Positions 39,436 to 48,063 of a stretch of 64,000 nucleotides of DNA are shown here, piece after piece. The number at the start of each line of letters is the position of its first letter. Position 1 is the stretch's first letter. Below the pieces are notes generated by a model that did no database searches, was not told the DNA's origin, and saw nothing but the letters and a program-made list of their open reading frames with translations. The stretch comes from Rivularia sp. MS3 (GTDB lineage: Bacteria; Cyanobacteriota; Cyanobacteriia; Cyanobacteriales; Nostocaceae): positions 1-64,000 of the forward strand of contig JAHCMI010000038.1 of NCBI GenBank assembly GCA_019192545.1. The letters run 5' to 3'. Both the position numbers and the translations under genes were made by a program.

Positions 39436-40611
39436 ATGCAATCGAGAAATAATCTGGTTGAGATATTTTCCACTTTCTTACAATTTGATGCAGACCGTTT
39501 TCGGGGTTGGGTAACTGATGCTAAACTGCGGCGGAGCATGTCTAACTGTCTAGAAAAAAATACTCGGGAAACTTCCGATAATTTTTGGGCAATTTACTGG
39601 TATAAAGTATGGCAAACTAAATCCCAGTCAACTGCCAAAGAACATCTCTTAGCTTATTTACAGGAAAGTTGTTACTGGAGTGCAGTAAAAGCAGCAAAGA
39701 CATTTGCCAATATTCAGTATAATCTTTCTGACTGTTTTCAAGTCGCGATCGCAAAGTTTGATAAAGTTCTCAAAGGGTTTAATTTAAATTCCGGTTATCG
39801 GTTGAAAAACTATGCGAGTGCTGCTTTCGGCAGTATTATCCGCGATACATTGCGCCAGCGTCACGAAGTTGATATTTGTTCGGTTTGGAGTTTGTTACGC
39901 AAAACTAGTCAGAAGCGTTTGATTAAATCGTTGCAACAGTCGGGTTTGCCAAAAGATACAATTGCTAATTATGTGCTGGTTTGGAATTGTTTTAAGACTT
40001 TGTACGTACCAACCCAAAGTAGCAGCACCCGCCAGCTTCCCCGCCCTGAAGAAAAAATTTGGTTATCTATAAGTGAAGCTTACGCCAAACAAACGAATAC
40101 AGCGATTGATTGTCAGACTGTAGAAACTTGGCTACTCAATTGTGCCACTTCGATTCGTAAATATCTTTATCCCACCGTAACTTCTATTAATGCTTCGGTT
40201 GGTGAAGATTCATTTGAATGGGTTGATAATATTGCAGCTAACGAAGAATCTTTATTAAATGAAATTATTGCCGCAGAAGAAGAGCAAAAAAAAGTTTCTC
40301 AACAATCCGAAATAAATACCGTCTTAATAAGTGCAATTACTCAACTAGATACACAAAACCAGCGAATTTTACAGCTTTATTACGGGGAAGGTTTAACTCA
40401 GCAGCAAATAGCCGAACAGCTAGAAATTAAACAGTACACAGTTTCTAGAAGATTGAGTAAAAACAAAGAAGCATTATTGCGCTGTTTCGCAAAATGGAGT
40501 CAGGAAAAGCTGCATATTTCTTTAACATCAGACATATTAAAAACTACCAGCACCGTAATGGAGGAATGGCTGCACAGTTATTACAGTCAACAGCGAGCAG
40601 TGAGCAGTTAA
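39436..40611 (+). CDS. Sigma-70-like RNA polymerase factor paired with DUF1822
   Basis: 391 residues from ATG 39436; a TTG four codons upstream is an alternative. The C-terminal region 4 is clear: LDTQNQRILQLYYGEGLTQQ followed by IAEQLEIKQYTVSRRLSKNK, a helix-turn-helix. Upstream helices (YRLKNYASAAFGSIIRDTLR) resemble region 2/3. The long N-terminal part is less conserved. It is of the alternative sigma type often found directly upstream of DUF1822 genes in cyanobacteria, as here. The regulon is unknown. There is no anti-sigma gene beside it, so the DUF1822 product may fill that role. Confidence 0.75.
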   Translation: MQSRNNLVEIFSTFLQFDADRFRGWVTDAKLRRSMSNCLEKNTRETSDNFWAIYWYKVWQTKSQSTAKEHLLAYLQESCYWSAVKAAKTFANIQYNLSDCFQVAIAKFDKVLKGFNLNSGYRLKNYASAAFGSIIRDTLRQRHEVDICSVWSLLRKTSQKRLIKSLQQSGLPKDTIANYVLVWNCFKTLYVPTQSSSTRQLPRPEEKIWLSISEAYAKQTNTAIDCQTVETWLLNCATSIRKYLYPTVTSINASVGEDSFEWVDNIAANEESLLNEIIAAEEEQKKVSQQSEINTVLISAITQLDTQNQRILQLYYGEGLTQQQIAEQLEIKQYTVSRRLSKNKEALLRCFAKWSQEKLHISLTSDILKTTSTVMEEWLHSYYSQQRAVSS

Positions 40612-40697
40612 CAGTGAGTAGCAAGTCGCAAGTAGTAAGAAATGCTCAATTACCAATTACCGATTACCAATGCCCAATTCCCTATACGCAATTCATC

Positions 40698-41876
40698 ATG
40701 AACAATACTTCATTATTTACCTTCACTTCCCCGAATGACTTGATTTTGGAAATACCATTTAACGCTCAAAATCAAGCTTGGAATGAAAGTCGGAATTATT
40801 CTAATTCTGCAAATTGCTATCAAGCATATATGAATAAGCTTTGCCTTCTGGCAGTCTTACCCTGGTTAGAGTCAGAATTCGCTCAGCAGGCAAAGCTTTC
40901 GCCCAGTACCACTGCATTACCCAGCTTGTGGGAGCTGGTTAATGGATGTTCAATTACGCTAAATGACGGTACAAAATTTGTGTTAGTTCCCAATGAACAT
41001 ATTGATTTAAGCGAGTTGCTGGTTGCCCAAGAATGGGTAGATATTCCTAGTTTAATTGGGGATTATTATTTAGGAATACAAGTGCAGCCGGATGAAGGTT
41101 TTGTTCGAGTTTGGGGTTATTCTACTCATGCTCAGCTTAAAAATAATTCGAGTTATGATGCTGTTTTGAGGAATTATTCTTTAGATACAACAGATGTAAC
41201 TACAGATTTAAGCGTATTAACGCTAAGCAAAGAATTTTGTCCCCAAGAAACAACCCGCAAGGAAATCCCACCCCTAGCAAGTTTGACTTCACAACAAGCC
41301 CAAAATTTAATTTCTCGTTTGGGAAATCCAGAAATATTAACCCCTCGTTTAGAAATTCCCTTTGCTATTTGGGGAGCTTTCATCGAACAGTTAAGTTATC
41401 GCAACAGTTTATATAAAAGAAGATTAGGATTACCACAACAGTGGCATGTAGTTGACTGGTTACAGAATGGGGTTTCCCGAATAGCAGAACAATTTGGTTG
41501 GAGAAGTTTTAATTTAGAAACGAGTATGGCAGGCGCTCGTAATGTAGAAGAAGTAGAAAAATCGGGAAAAATTCTTTCTCGTCAATTAACTATTGCGGGA
41601 AAGCAATATATTCTTTCAATTATCCCTAAAAACGAACTTGCAGGAATAATTTGGCGTTTTCAACTGCGTAACGCTGTGACAGGTGGTTTTATTCCCGGTG
41701 GTTTTAAATTAAGATTGCTTACCGAAGATTTACAAAGTTTTCCCAACAATGAGGATATGACTGCAACCGCAGTTGAAGAACTTTTTGTAGAAGTTATCTT
41801 ACAACCAGGAGAAGGAATTGTTTGGGAAATTGAGCCACTTCCTGAAGATTACGATCGGGAAGTTTTGCGATTTTGA
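40698..41876 (+). CDS. DUF1822 family protein
   Basis: 392 residues from ATG 40698 (MNNTSLFTFTSPNDLILEIP). The frame stays open further 5' but runs through spacer heptamer repeats and the sigma gene. The protein carries the DUF1822 hallmarks: CYQAYMNKLCLLAVLPWLE, LVPNEHIDLSELLVAQEWVD, and WVDIPSLIGDYYLGIQV. It ends in an acidic stretch with LQPGEGIVWEIEPLP. No signal peptide or membrane helix. Function is not known. The repeated linkage to a sigma-70-like gene suggests a regulatory link. It lies 86 bp after the sigma gene. Confidence 0.85.
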   Translation: MNNTSLFTFTSPNDLILEIPFNAQNQAWNESRNYSNSANCYQAYMNKLCLLAVLPWLESEFAQQAKLSPSTTALPSLWELVNGCSITLNDGTKFVLVPNEHIDLSELLVAQEWVDIPSLIGDYYLGIQVQPDEGFVRVWGYSTHAQLKNNSSYDAVLRNYSLDTTDVTTDLSVLTLSKEFCPQETTRKEIPPLASLTSQQAQNLISRLGNPEILTPRLEIPFAIWGAFIEQLSYRNSLYKRRLGLPQQWHVVDWLQNGVSRIAEQFGWRSFNLETSMAGARNVEEVEKSGKILSRQLTIAGKQYILSIIPKNELAGIIWRFQLRNAVTGGFIPGGFKLRLLTEDLQSFPNNEDMTATAVEELFVEVILQPGEGIVWEIEPLPEDYDREVLRF

Positions 41877-42215
41877 TGTTTGGGGAATCTGGAATTGGGA
41901 ACTGGTAGATAAAACCTCATCCTGCCTGCTATCTTATGTTTAGTTACATATACTTAGTTAGTAGTGATTAATTATTTATTATTATTTATTATGAAAAAGG
42001 AAATTCAGAAAACTGCTTCAGAATTTTTTCTTAATTCCAAGCCAGTGCAACCGGAATTGATATGACATTTTGTAAAGAAATAATTCTGCTTTCACAACTA
42101 AAAACCGGTTTTCTTTAAGCTTGTTGCCAATGGTGCAAGACAAGATGTGAATAATAACAAACCCAATTCGTTGTAAATTATAAGATTAACGTTAATCTAC
42201 ATATAATTTACTTTT
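41877..42215. other. Intergenic region, 339 bp
   Basis: AT-rich. It holds an AAAACCGGTTTTCTTTAAG-like repeat near 42105 followed by ATGGTGCAAGA. A 24-codon ATG frame (41991-42065) lacks a ribosome-binding site and is not credited. Confidence 0.4.
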
Positions 42216-43337
42216 ATGACTGCTGGCATCAAAAATCAACAGGGTGAAATCGGTGTTGCTGTAGTAGGAACGGGATTTGGGAAGAAAGTCCATATTCCCG
42301 GATTAAAAGCTCATCCTCATACTCAAGTGGTAGCCGTTTACAATCGGGATTTAGACAAAGCCAAAGAGATTGCTCAATCAAACGACATCTCCCACGCTTG
42401 CGATAATCTCGCAGATATTCTCCAGTTACCCAAAGTGCAAGCAGTCGCCATATCAACACCCCCATTTCTACATTACGAAATGGGAAAACAGGTTTTACAA
42501 GCAGGGAAGCATTTATTTTTAGAAAAACCAGTTACTTTAAACGTTGCAGAAGCTAAAGAACTTTACCATATAGCCCAAGAAAAGAATTTAGCTGCTACCG
42601 TAGACTTTGAATTTCGCTTCGTACCTGGATGGCTGCTATTTTGCGAATTATTAGCTCAAAACTATGTCGGAAACAAACGTTTAATTACTATCAATTGGTT
42701 TGGTTCCTCCAGAGCTAACCCCGATCGCGCTTGGAATTGGTATTCTCAAAAAGATAAAGGTGGTGGTGCTTTGGGTTCTTTGGGTTCTCACACCTTCGAC
42801 TACATTCACTGGTTATTTGGAGAAGTACGTCGAGTCAACGCTCATTTTACCACCGCAATTCCTCAACGACCAGATGCCACAACCGGGGAAATGAAACCTG
42901 TAAATACAGACGATACCTGCGCGTTAATGCTGGAATTAGCCGATGGAACCCCCTGTCAAGTTTCTATTAGTGCGGTAATTTTCGCACCACGAACTCATGT
43001 AATAGAAGTTTATGGTGATGAAGGAACATTAATTTTAGCTAGCGAAAATCAAAAAGATTACGTACACGGATTTCGGGTTTGGGGTGCGAAAGCAGGTAAA
43101 CCAGTTGCAGAAATTGAAATTCCCAATCGGTTAACATTTCCTAAAAACTATGCAGACGGAAGAATTTCTGGATTTTTGCGAGTAGTAGATCAATGGGTAC
43201 AAGCGATTAATAGCGGAGAATCCACAACACCATCTTTACGTGAAGGAATTTATTCTCAGTTGTTGATGGATAAATCTCACGAATCGAATGAAACATCTAA
43301 TTGGGTGAATGTACCAAGTTTAAATACAATTGTTTAG
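42216..43337 (+). CDS. Gfo/Idh/MocA family oxidoreductase
   Basis: 373 residues. The N-terminal Rossmann fold has VAVVGTGFGKKVHIPGLKAH and the AISTPPFLHYEMGKQVLQAGKHLFLEKPVTL motif containing the conserved EKP. The C-terminal domain has GGGALGSLGSHTFDYIHWLFG with the usual His. The family reduces or oxidises sugars, inositols or biliverdin-like substrates with NAD(P)H. The substrate cannot be assigned; length and motifs exclude biliverdin reductase only weakly. It is monocistronic. The stop abuts a dispersed GTTCGTAG palindrome. Confidence 0.88.
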   Translation: MTAGIKNQQGEIGVAVVGTGFGKKVHIPGLKAHPHTQVVAVYNRDLDKAKEIAQSNDISHACDNLADILQLPKVQAVAISTPPFLHYEMGKQVLQAGKHLFLEKPVTLNVAEAKELYHIAQEKNLAATVDFEFRFVPGWLLFCELLAQNYVGNKRLITINWFGSSRANPDRAWNWYSQKDKGGGALGSLGSHTFDYIHWLFGEVRRVNAHFTTAIPQRPDATTGEMKPVNTDDTCALMLELADGTPCQVSISAVIFAPRTHVIEVYGDEGTLILASENQKDYVHGFRVWGAKAGKPVAEIEIPNRLTFPKNYADGRISGFLRVVDQWVQAINSGESTTPSLREGIYSQLLMDKSHESNETSNWVNVPSLNTIV

Positions 43338-43393
43338 GTTCGTAGTTGCGCTTTAGCGCCAAAATTGTAATGCGCCAAAGCGTAACTAAGAAC
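43338..43393. repeat. Dispersed GTTCGTAGTTGCGC palindrome
   Basis: It starts GTTCGTAGTTGCGCTTTAGC immediately after a stop codon and ends GCGTAACTAAGAAC; the arms pair imperfectly. Related to 27365-27423 and 47891-47926. Confidence 0.6.
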
Positions 43394-43642
43394 ATATTTT
43401 TATTTCGATACATTCTTCACAATTATTTCGGTTAATTTCTTTTAAACTGACAGACATAATCGTATTTGAGATACAGTTATAGTTAAAATAATACTAATGC
43501 CTTAAGCGTTATTTATATAACGAGAATAAGCACTGTTGCGTAATTACGAACCTGGGTTAATATAATCTTTACCAATAATAAAGTGTTGGGTTACGCTTTG
43601 CTTCACCCAACCTACTAACTACGAACAAATCTAAACTTAAAG

Positions 43643-43671
43643 AAACCCGGTTTTTTCAAAAAACCGGGTTT
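43643..43671. terminator. Perfect bidirectional hairpin between convergent genes
   Basis: AAACCCGGTTTTTT (43643-43656) pairs with AAAAAACCGGGTTT (43658-43671), a 14-bp stem with a one-base loop. It lies between the oxidoreductase (+) and the retropepsin (-). Confidence 0.85.
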
Positions 43672-43693
43672 ATAACACTTAACTGTTAACTGC

Positions 43694-44263
43694 TCACTGA
43701 TTGCTTGCTGTTTTCTGGCGACGGTAAAGTTCAATCATATTTTTTCCGATTTTTACATCGTAGTTACCAAAAAAATCGTGTCCTAAAAGTCCGGTGTCTG
43801 CATTGGGGGCTATTGCAACTCGAACGTTATTAACTTTGGCTCCACCAACACCAATTGATTTAACCTGCCCCGTTTTTAATTTGATTACCGAACCATCAGC
43901 GATGCTGGCTTGAAGAGTACCCGAAGGTTTTAGCTGTAAAGCATTTGCCATTGATTGAGTAATTAAGGTACCGCTAGCACCGGTATCAAATATCATCTCA
44001 AAAGTTTTTTTGCCGTTAAATGTAACATCTACTATGGGAGTATTGCCGCTGCGACGCTTGATAGGAATTTGATAAACTCCTGTATCCACAGGTTTGACAG
44101 GTGTAATACCGCAAAGACTTCCCAAATTAATGGTTCTACCATCCTCAGTTGTCATAAAACAGGCTCCAGGATCGTTAGCCTGAGTGGTATTGCCCGAAAG
44201 TAAAATAAATAACGTAGATATAACTGTAACTCTGGTAGTCCACCAACTGAAAACACTTTTCAT
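43694..44263 (-). CDS. Exported retropepsin-like aspartic protease
   Basis: 189 residues with an N-terminal signal segment (VTVISTLFILLSGNTTQA). The mature domain is a single-lobe clan AA aspartic protease: catalytic motif FDTGASGTLIT, then the flap-like region GTLQASIADGSVIKLK and the second hydrophobic-Gly motif NADTGLLGHDFFG. Such bacterial retropepsins act as dimers, with one DTG per chain. Located in the periplasm or outer envelope; substrate unknown. The 5' region contains short tandem repeats of the AGTTAACAGTT type. Confidence 0.85.
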   Translation of the reverse strand: MKSVFSWWTTRVTVISTLFILLSGNTTQANDPGACFMTTEDGRTINLGSLCGITPVKPVDTGVYQIPIKRRSGNTPIVDVTFNGKKTFEMIFDTGASGTLITQSMANALQLKPSGTLQASIADGSVIKLKTGQVKSIGVGGAKVNNVRVAIAPNADTGLLGHDFFGNYDVKIGKNMIELYRRQKTASNQ

Positions 44264-44624
44264 ATATTATTTTCCTAATTTAGCCGAACCTGCTTATTAT
44301 TAGAGTACCCATATGCATATAAAAATTTAGCTCGACCGTATGAAGGTATGGTGAACAGTTAACAGTTAACAGTGAGCAGTGAGCAGGGAATATATTTAAT
44401 TTCAAAGACTTTTGTATGCTCGTCGTTAAGCTTTAATGACAGATGTTTCAATTTAACCATATTTAATATCAGTGGAAACTGATGACTGATGATCCACACC
44501 CTCCGGGTGAACAACTGCTGAGTGATAACTGTTCGCTGTAAAAATGTGTTTAATTCTCGTTTACTTGCTTAACATTAATGATGAGAGGTGATGAATTATT
44601 GCTTTTCGCAACAACAACGTATGT
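44264..44624. other. Intergenic region with short tandem repeats
   Basis: GAACAGTTAACAGTTAACAG continues as GTGAGCAGTGAGCAGG (44352-44388), and GATGACTGATGATCC-type repeats follow near 44480. No gene. It separates divergent genes. Confidence 0.5.
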
Positions 44625-45473
44625 ATGATAAATATGAGTAATCAGCAACGAAAATCTAGGCTGGGCTGGTCTTTGGATGAAAGAGACCCTAAATTTATTG
44701 AATTATTTATGCCAATTTGGGAGTGGTTTTACCGCAACTATTTTCGCGTCAAAACAGATGGTTGGGAAAACATTCCTCCCGAGGAGCAAGTACTGATAGT
44801 TGGTTCTCATAATGGGGGAATGGCAACTCCCGATATGATTATGATGATGTACGATTGGTTCCGTAGATATGGCACCGAACGTTTAGCCTATGGTTTGATG
44901 CATCCCTACGCTTGGCAAGTGAGTCCAGAAGTCGGTAAAATAGCCCAAAAAACCGGCGCGATCGCAGCTCATCCCAAACCAGCAAGTGCTGCTTTAAAAA
45001 AAGGTGCCAGCGTTTTGGTTTATCCGGGGGGACAATACGATATGTTTCGTCCTTACAACCAGCGTTACAACATTAATTTTGCCGGTAACAAAGCTTTTAT
45101 CAAATTAGCTTTAAGAAACGAAGTTCCAATCATTCCAGCAATTTCTGTAGGGGCGCACGAAACTTTAATTGTTTTGGGTGACTTTTACGAAATCATGAAA
45201 CAATTGAATAATATGGGTTTACCTTGGCTATATCGTTTAGATCCTGGAGTATTTCCCATATATTTAGGTTTACCTTGGGGTTTAGCAATCGGACCTTTAC
45301 CAAATATACCGCTTCCGGTACAAATTCATACTCGCATTTGTAAACCAATTATTTTTAAAAAATACGGCGCGGAAGCATCAAAAAATCGCAATTATGTAGA
45401 TGATTGTTACAACTTGGTTTGCACGTACATGCAGCAAGAAATGGATAAGTTGGCAAGGGAAGTTAATAGATGA
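44625..45473 (+). CDS. Lysophospholipid acyltransferase family protein (PlsC-like)
   Basis: 282 residues. The acyltransferase core has the His/Asp site as VGSHNGGMATPD, in which His and Asp are seven residues apart rather than the usual four, as in the TMEM68/DAGAT-like and mycobacterial relatives. Other marks are GAIAAHPKPASAALKKGASVLVYPGG, FIKLALRNEVPIIPAISVGAHET and the C-terminal ICKPIIFKKYG. It acts at the inner membrane face, probably acylating a glycerolipid or alcohol. Either ATG (44625 or 44634) is possible. A macro-domain gene follows after 33 bp and may be co-transcribed. Confidence 0.82.
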   Translation: MINMSNQQRKSRLGWSLDERDPKFIELFMPIWEWFYRNYFRVKTDGWENIPPEEQVLIVGSHNGGMATPDMIMMMYDWFRRYGTERLAYGLMHPYAWQVSPEVGKIAQKTGAIAAHPKPASAALKKGASVLVYPGGQYDMFRPYNQRYNINFAGNKAFIKLALRNEVPIIPAISVGAHETLIVLGDFYEIMKQLNNMGLPWLYRLDPGVFPIYLGLPWGLAIGPLPNIPLPVQIHTRICKPIIFKKYGAEASKNRNYVDDCYNLVCTYMQQEMDKLAREVNR

Positions 45474-45506
45474 TGGGAATAGGGAATAGGGAATGGGTAA
45501 TTTAAT

Positions 45507-46007
45507 ATGGAAGTTATTTTAAACGACATTACCAAGTTACAAGTTGATGCCATAGTTAATGCTGCGAATACGAGTTTGCTCGGTGGTGGTGGAGTTGATG
45601 GAGCAATTCACAGAGCAGCAGGAAAAGAACTTGTTATGGAATGTCGTTCTTTAGGAGGATGTAAAACTGGTGATGCAAAATTAACTAAAGGATATAATTT
45701 ACCGGCAGATTTTATTATTCATACAGTTGGGCCAGTTTGGCAAGGTGGTAATAATGGCGAGCCAGAGCTTTTAGCTAGCTGTTATCGTAAATGCATACAA
45801 ATCGCTCTCGAGCATAAATTTGAATCATTGGCTTTCCCTTGTATTAGCACCGGTATTTATGGTTATCCTCAAGATAAAGCTGCTGAAATTGCGGTGAAAA
45901 CTTGTTCGGAAGAATTGAAAAATAAAAATTCTCAGCTAAAAATTATTTTCTGCTGCTACGGACAAGATAATTATGATATTTATCAAAGGATTTTAAATAA
46001 ATTGTGA
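45507..46007 (+). CDS. Macro domain protein, O-acetyl-ADP-ribose deacetylase type
   Basis: 166 residues, a stand-alone macro domain. It has IVNAANTSLLGGGGVDGAIH with the ADP-ribose-binding loop and the catalytic Asn/Asp region, TKGYNLPADFIIHTVGP, and the second loop AFPCISTGIYGYP. These are the marks of the YmdB/MacroD group, which hydrolyses O-acetyl-ADP-ribose or removes ADP-ribose from proteins. Cytoplasmic. The spacing to the acyltransferase (33 bp) suggests co-transcription, but a functional link is not evident. A TAGGGTG palindrome follows directly. Confidence 0.9.
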   Translation: MEVILNDITKLQVDAIVNAANTSLLGGGGVDGAIHRAAGKELVMECRSLGGCKTGDAKLTKGYNLPADFIIHTVGPVWQGGNNGEPELLASCYRKCIQIALEHKFESLAFPCISTGIYGYPQDKAAEIAVKTCSEELKNKNSQLKIIFCCYGQDNYDIYQRILNKL

Positions 46008-46009
46008 TT

Positions 46010-46043
46010 GTAGGGTGTGTTATCGCGGAGCGTAACGCACCAT
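46010..46043. repeat. Dispersed TAGGGTGTGTTA / TAACGCACC palindrome
   Basis: A short hairpin, TAGGGTGTGTTATCGCGG then AGCGTAACGCACCAT. It may end the macro-domain transcript. Confidence 0.55.
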
Positions 46044-46147
46044 ATGTTAGTCAACTAATTACAGGTAATAAAAAACCGCAGAGACACAAAGAGCGCGGAG
46101 GGAAGAGATTATAGAGAGTTTGTTGGTTATGAAGTACAGCGCACCAT

Positions 46148-47125
46148 TTAATTACAAAGTAAATTATCCAAAGAAAATAAATCAACAACATGGGGACACG
46201 AATCTTTTTTTATGTTCACATAATTTCTCCACATAGTTAACTCATCATCGCTTAAATAATTAACCCAATCTCCGACAACTCCTTTACGTATATGAGCTTT
46301 TGACGGATTATTTTTATCACCAACTTCCCGAGAAACTAAAACATCAGATAAATTTCCTTCCGTATCAAGATGTCCTTCTGCCATAGATTTTTGTTTCATA
46401 CTTTGAAAATCAGTTGCTCTAGAAATCTCTTCAGCGTTATAAGATTCAACTCCAATAAACTCAGCGAGTTTATGTATAGCTGAAATGGCATTATCTTTTT
46501 TCATATCCTCATATCTTAAAAATAATGCATCAATTTTTCCTGCTTCAGATGCTTGTAAAAATTCTTCGTGATAGTCGAACCAATCACCGCCTTCATATTT
46601 TTCTGATAGCGCTATTTCGGAAAAGAAATGACTCCACGACCCGTTATAATAAAAAAGATATTTTTTACCTCTGATATGATGCCATGCAGAAACAAAAGTA
46701 TCTAGAGGATGCCTTATACATTGAATTATTCTTGCAGGTTGTTTAATCAAACCGACACTGGCATGAGATTTAAAAAATCTTGGAGATTCCATTTTATCCA
46801 ATTCTGAAAACGTTGAACGCCAGTTTTCTCCACTTGCAGCCCTATCCAACCACAAACAAAGCTCTATATTACTAGCTCCAGTTGAAATACCTTTTTGGGG
46901 AACTTTGTTTATTAAATGTTCAAGAATTGATATAGTCCAAGTTGTGCCAGACTTTGGATAAGTTGCTACATAAATATCGCTATCTCTATTTACAAAATGA
47001 TTTAATACATTATCCATTCCATTTTTGGTAATAAAAGGCGCAGTATAAAAGTTTTCTGGTGCATTTGCATCAAACGAACGGGGTATACAGTTCATTTGCG
47101 GAATTAGAGATAGTTCTTTTTCCAT
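46148..47125 (-). CDS. Sulfotransferase domain protein
   Basis: 325 residues of the PF00685 type. The PAPS 5'-phosphosulfate loop is YPKSGTTWTISILEHL, with the 3'-phosphate loop RIIQCIRHPLDTFVSAWHH. A LFLRYEDMKKD element and the C-terminal RKGVVGDWVNYL motif for PAPS binding are present. The conserved KSGT Lys is present, so it is probably active. It transfers sulfate from PAPS to an alcohol or amine of a small molecule or lipid; the acceptor is unknown. AAGGAG lies nine bases before the ATG. It is divergent from the small gene at 47198. Confidence 0.9.
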   Translation of the reverse strand: MEKELSLIPQMNCIPRSFDANAPENFYTAPFITKNGMDNVLNHFVNRDSDIYVATYPKSGTTWTISILEHLINKVPQKGISTGASNIELCLWLDRAASGENWRSTFSELDKMESPRFFKSHASVGLIKQPARIIQCIRHPLDTFVSAWHHIRGKKYLFYYNGSWSHFFSEIALSEKYEGGDWFDYHEEFLQASEAGKIDALFLRYEDMKKDNAISAIHKLAEFIGVESYNAEEISRATDFQSMKQKSMAEGHLDTEGNLSDVLVSREVGDKNNPSKAHIRKGVVGDWVNYLSDDELTMWRNYVNIKKDSCPHVVDLFSLDNLLCN

Positions 47126-47197
47126 TATTACTGCTCCTTGAATAACGAAATTTTTCGCATAGTGGTTATTAACGATAATATCTTTAATTACACTTGT

Positions 47198-47593
47198 ATG
47201 AAAATTAGATATTCCGATTCAACTAATGAAATTGAAATAAACCCATCTAGAAACGATCTATTAAATCTATCCAATAAATTATTAGAAGATGGTGCCCAAA
47301 TAACAGCAACAATAGAAGAAAATTCTAAAGCTGCTCCTTATGAAAGATTTTTATCTGGTATCAAGGTAAAAGTGTTACCCAAAGAACTTGTAGAGTTCCA
47401 AGTCACTTCAAATGATAGACTTTTGATAAAAGGCGATCGCCATAAATTATCTATGTTATGTGAGGTATTGTTATCGCTTACAGAAGACTGGAGTATAGGC
47501 GAATATCCTACCTACAAACACCTCCACATAGAGCATCTTACTTTTGACTACCTTTCTTCAAATTCAATACCAATTGTAGTCGTATACGCATGA
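47198..47593 (+). CDS. Small protein, possibly Imm32-like
   Basis: 131 residues from ATG 47198; a TTG at 47138 would add 20 residues that overlap the sulfotransferase leader. The C-terminal half reads LLIKGDRHKLSMLCEVLLSL followed by YKHLHIEHLTFDYLSS and IPIVVVY. This resembles the layout of Imm32-type immunity proteins (a GDRxxL helix, an HxH strand, then a hydrophobic strand), but the match is by eye only. If so, it would be an orphan, since no toxin gene lies beside it. Otherwise a hypothetical cytoplasmic protein. Confidence 0.5.
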   Translation: MKIRYSDSTNEIEINPSRNDLLNLSNKLLEDGAQITATIEENSKAAPYERFLSGIKVKVLPKELVEFQVTSNDRLLIKGDRHKLSMLCEVLLSLTEDWSIGEYPTYKHLHIEHLTFDYLSSNSIPIVVVYA

Positions 47594-48063
47594 AGTTTTT
47601 TTCTTTCTACAAACATTACAAAAAATCATACAACCTTATCAATGTTGGGTTTCTCTGTGTTCAACCCAACCTACCATACTGCATCGTCACACACCCTACA
47701 ACAAATATTTCAAGAAACACGCCAAAATATCCCAGAAACACTTCGATGGTGCGTGACGATATGAACTACTTTGTAATCACCTATCAAAATAATCTGCATC
47801 GTCACACACCCTACAACTATGCTCTTGCGGACACGCTACGTTAAGGCTCAAGCGAACCTACCATAACTTTTATCTGGGAAAAAAGTTAGCTTGTTCGTAG
47901 TTGCGCTTTAGCGCAACTACGAACAATAGGTTGACTTCTATCAAAATTGTAGTATAACTGTAATATAAGGACTTTTGCGATTCCTTCCCTTTTCAAAGCC
48001 TCTCTTCTCCTAGGAGAGGGGTTTGGAAAGATGTACAACATTTATTAAATTAGGAAAAATATC
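47594..48063. other. Intergenic region, 470 bp, almost entirely dispersed repeats
   Basis: GTTGGGTT (47644-47651) / AACCCAAC (47663-47670) form a hairpin. CTGCATCGTCACACACCC occurs twice (47679 and 47794), with an inverted GGTGCGTGACGAT between. The perfect palindrome at 47891-47926 and a CTCTCTTCTCCTAGGAGAGG hairpin near 48002 complete it. The reading frame through 47590-47844 is not credited. Confidence 0.6.
47891..47926. repeat. Perfect 17-bp palindrome, TTGTTCGTAGTTGCGCT type
   Basis: TTGTTCGTAGTTGCGCT (47891-47907) pairs completely with 47910-47926 across a two-base loop. It is the cleanest copy of the GTTCGTAG family in the window. Confidence 0.85.

Noticed and set aside
40494-40697. 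Start of the DUF1822 gene inside the sigma gene
   Set aside because: This would make a 68-residue extension encoded by overlap and heptamer repeats; the ATG at 40698 begins the conserved sequence.
41991-42065. 24-codon ATG frame
   Set aside because: No ribosome-binding site and no hydrophobic or conserved pattern; unlike the 27-codon ORF at 23534.
47590-47844. 84-codon + strand frame after the Imm32-like gene
   Set aside because: The codons come from dispersed ACACACCCTACAAC repeats and low-complexity sequence; no ribosome-binding site.
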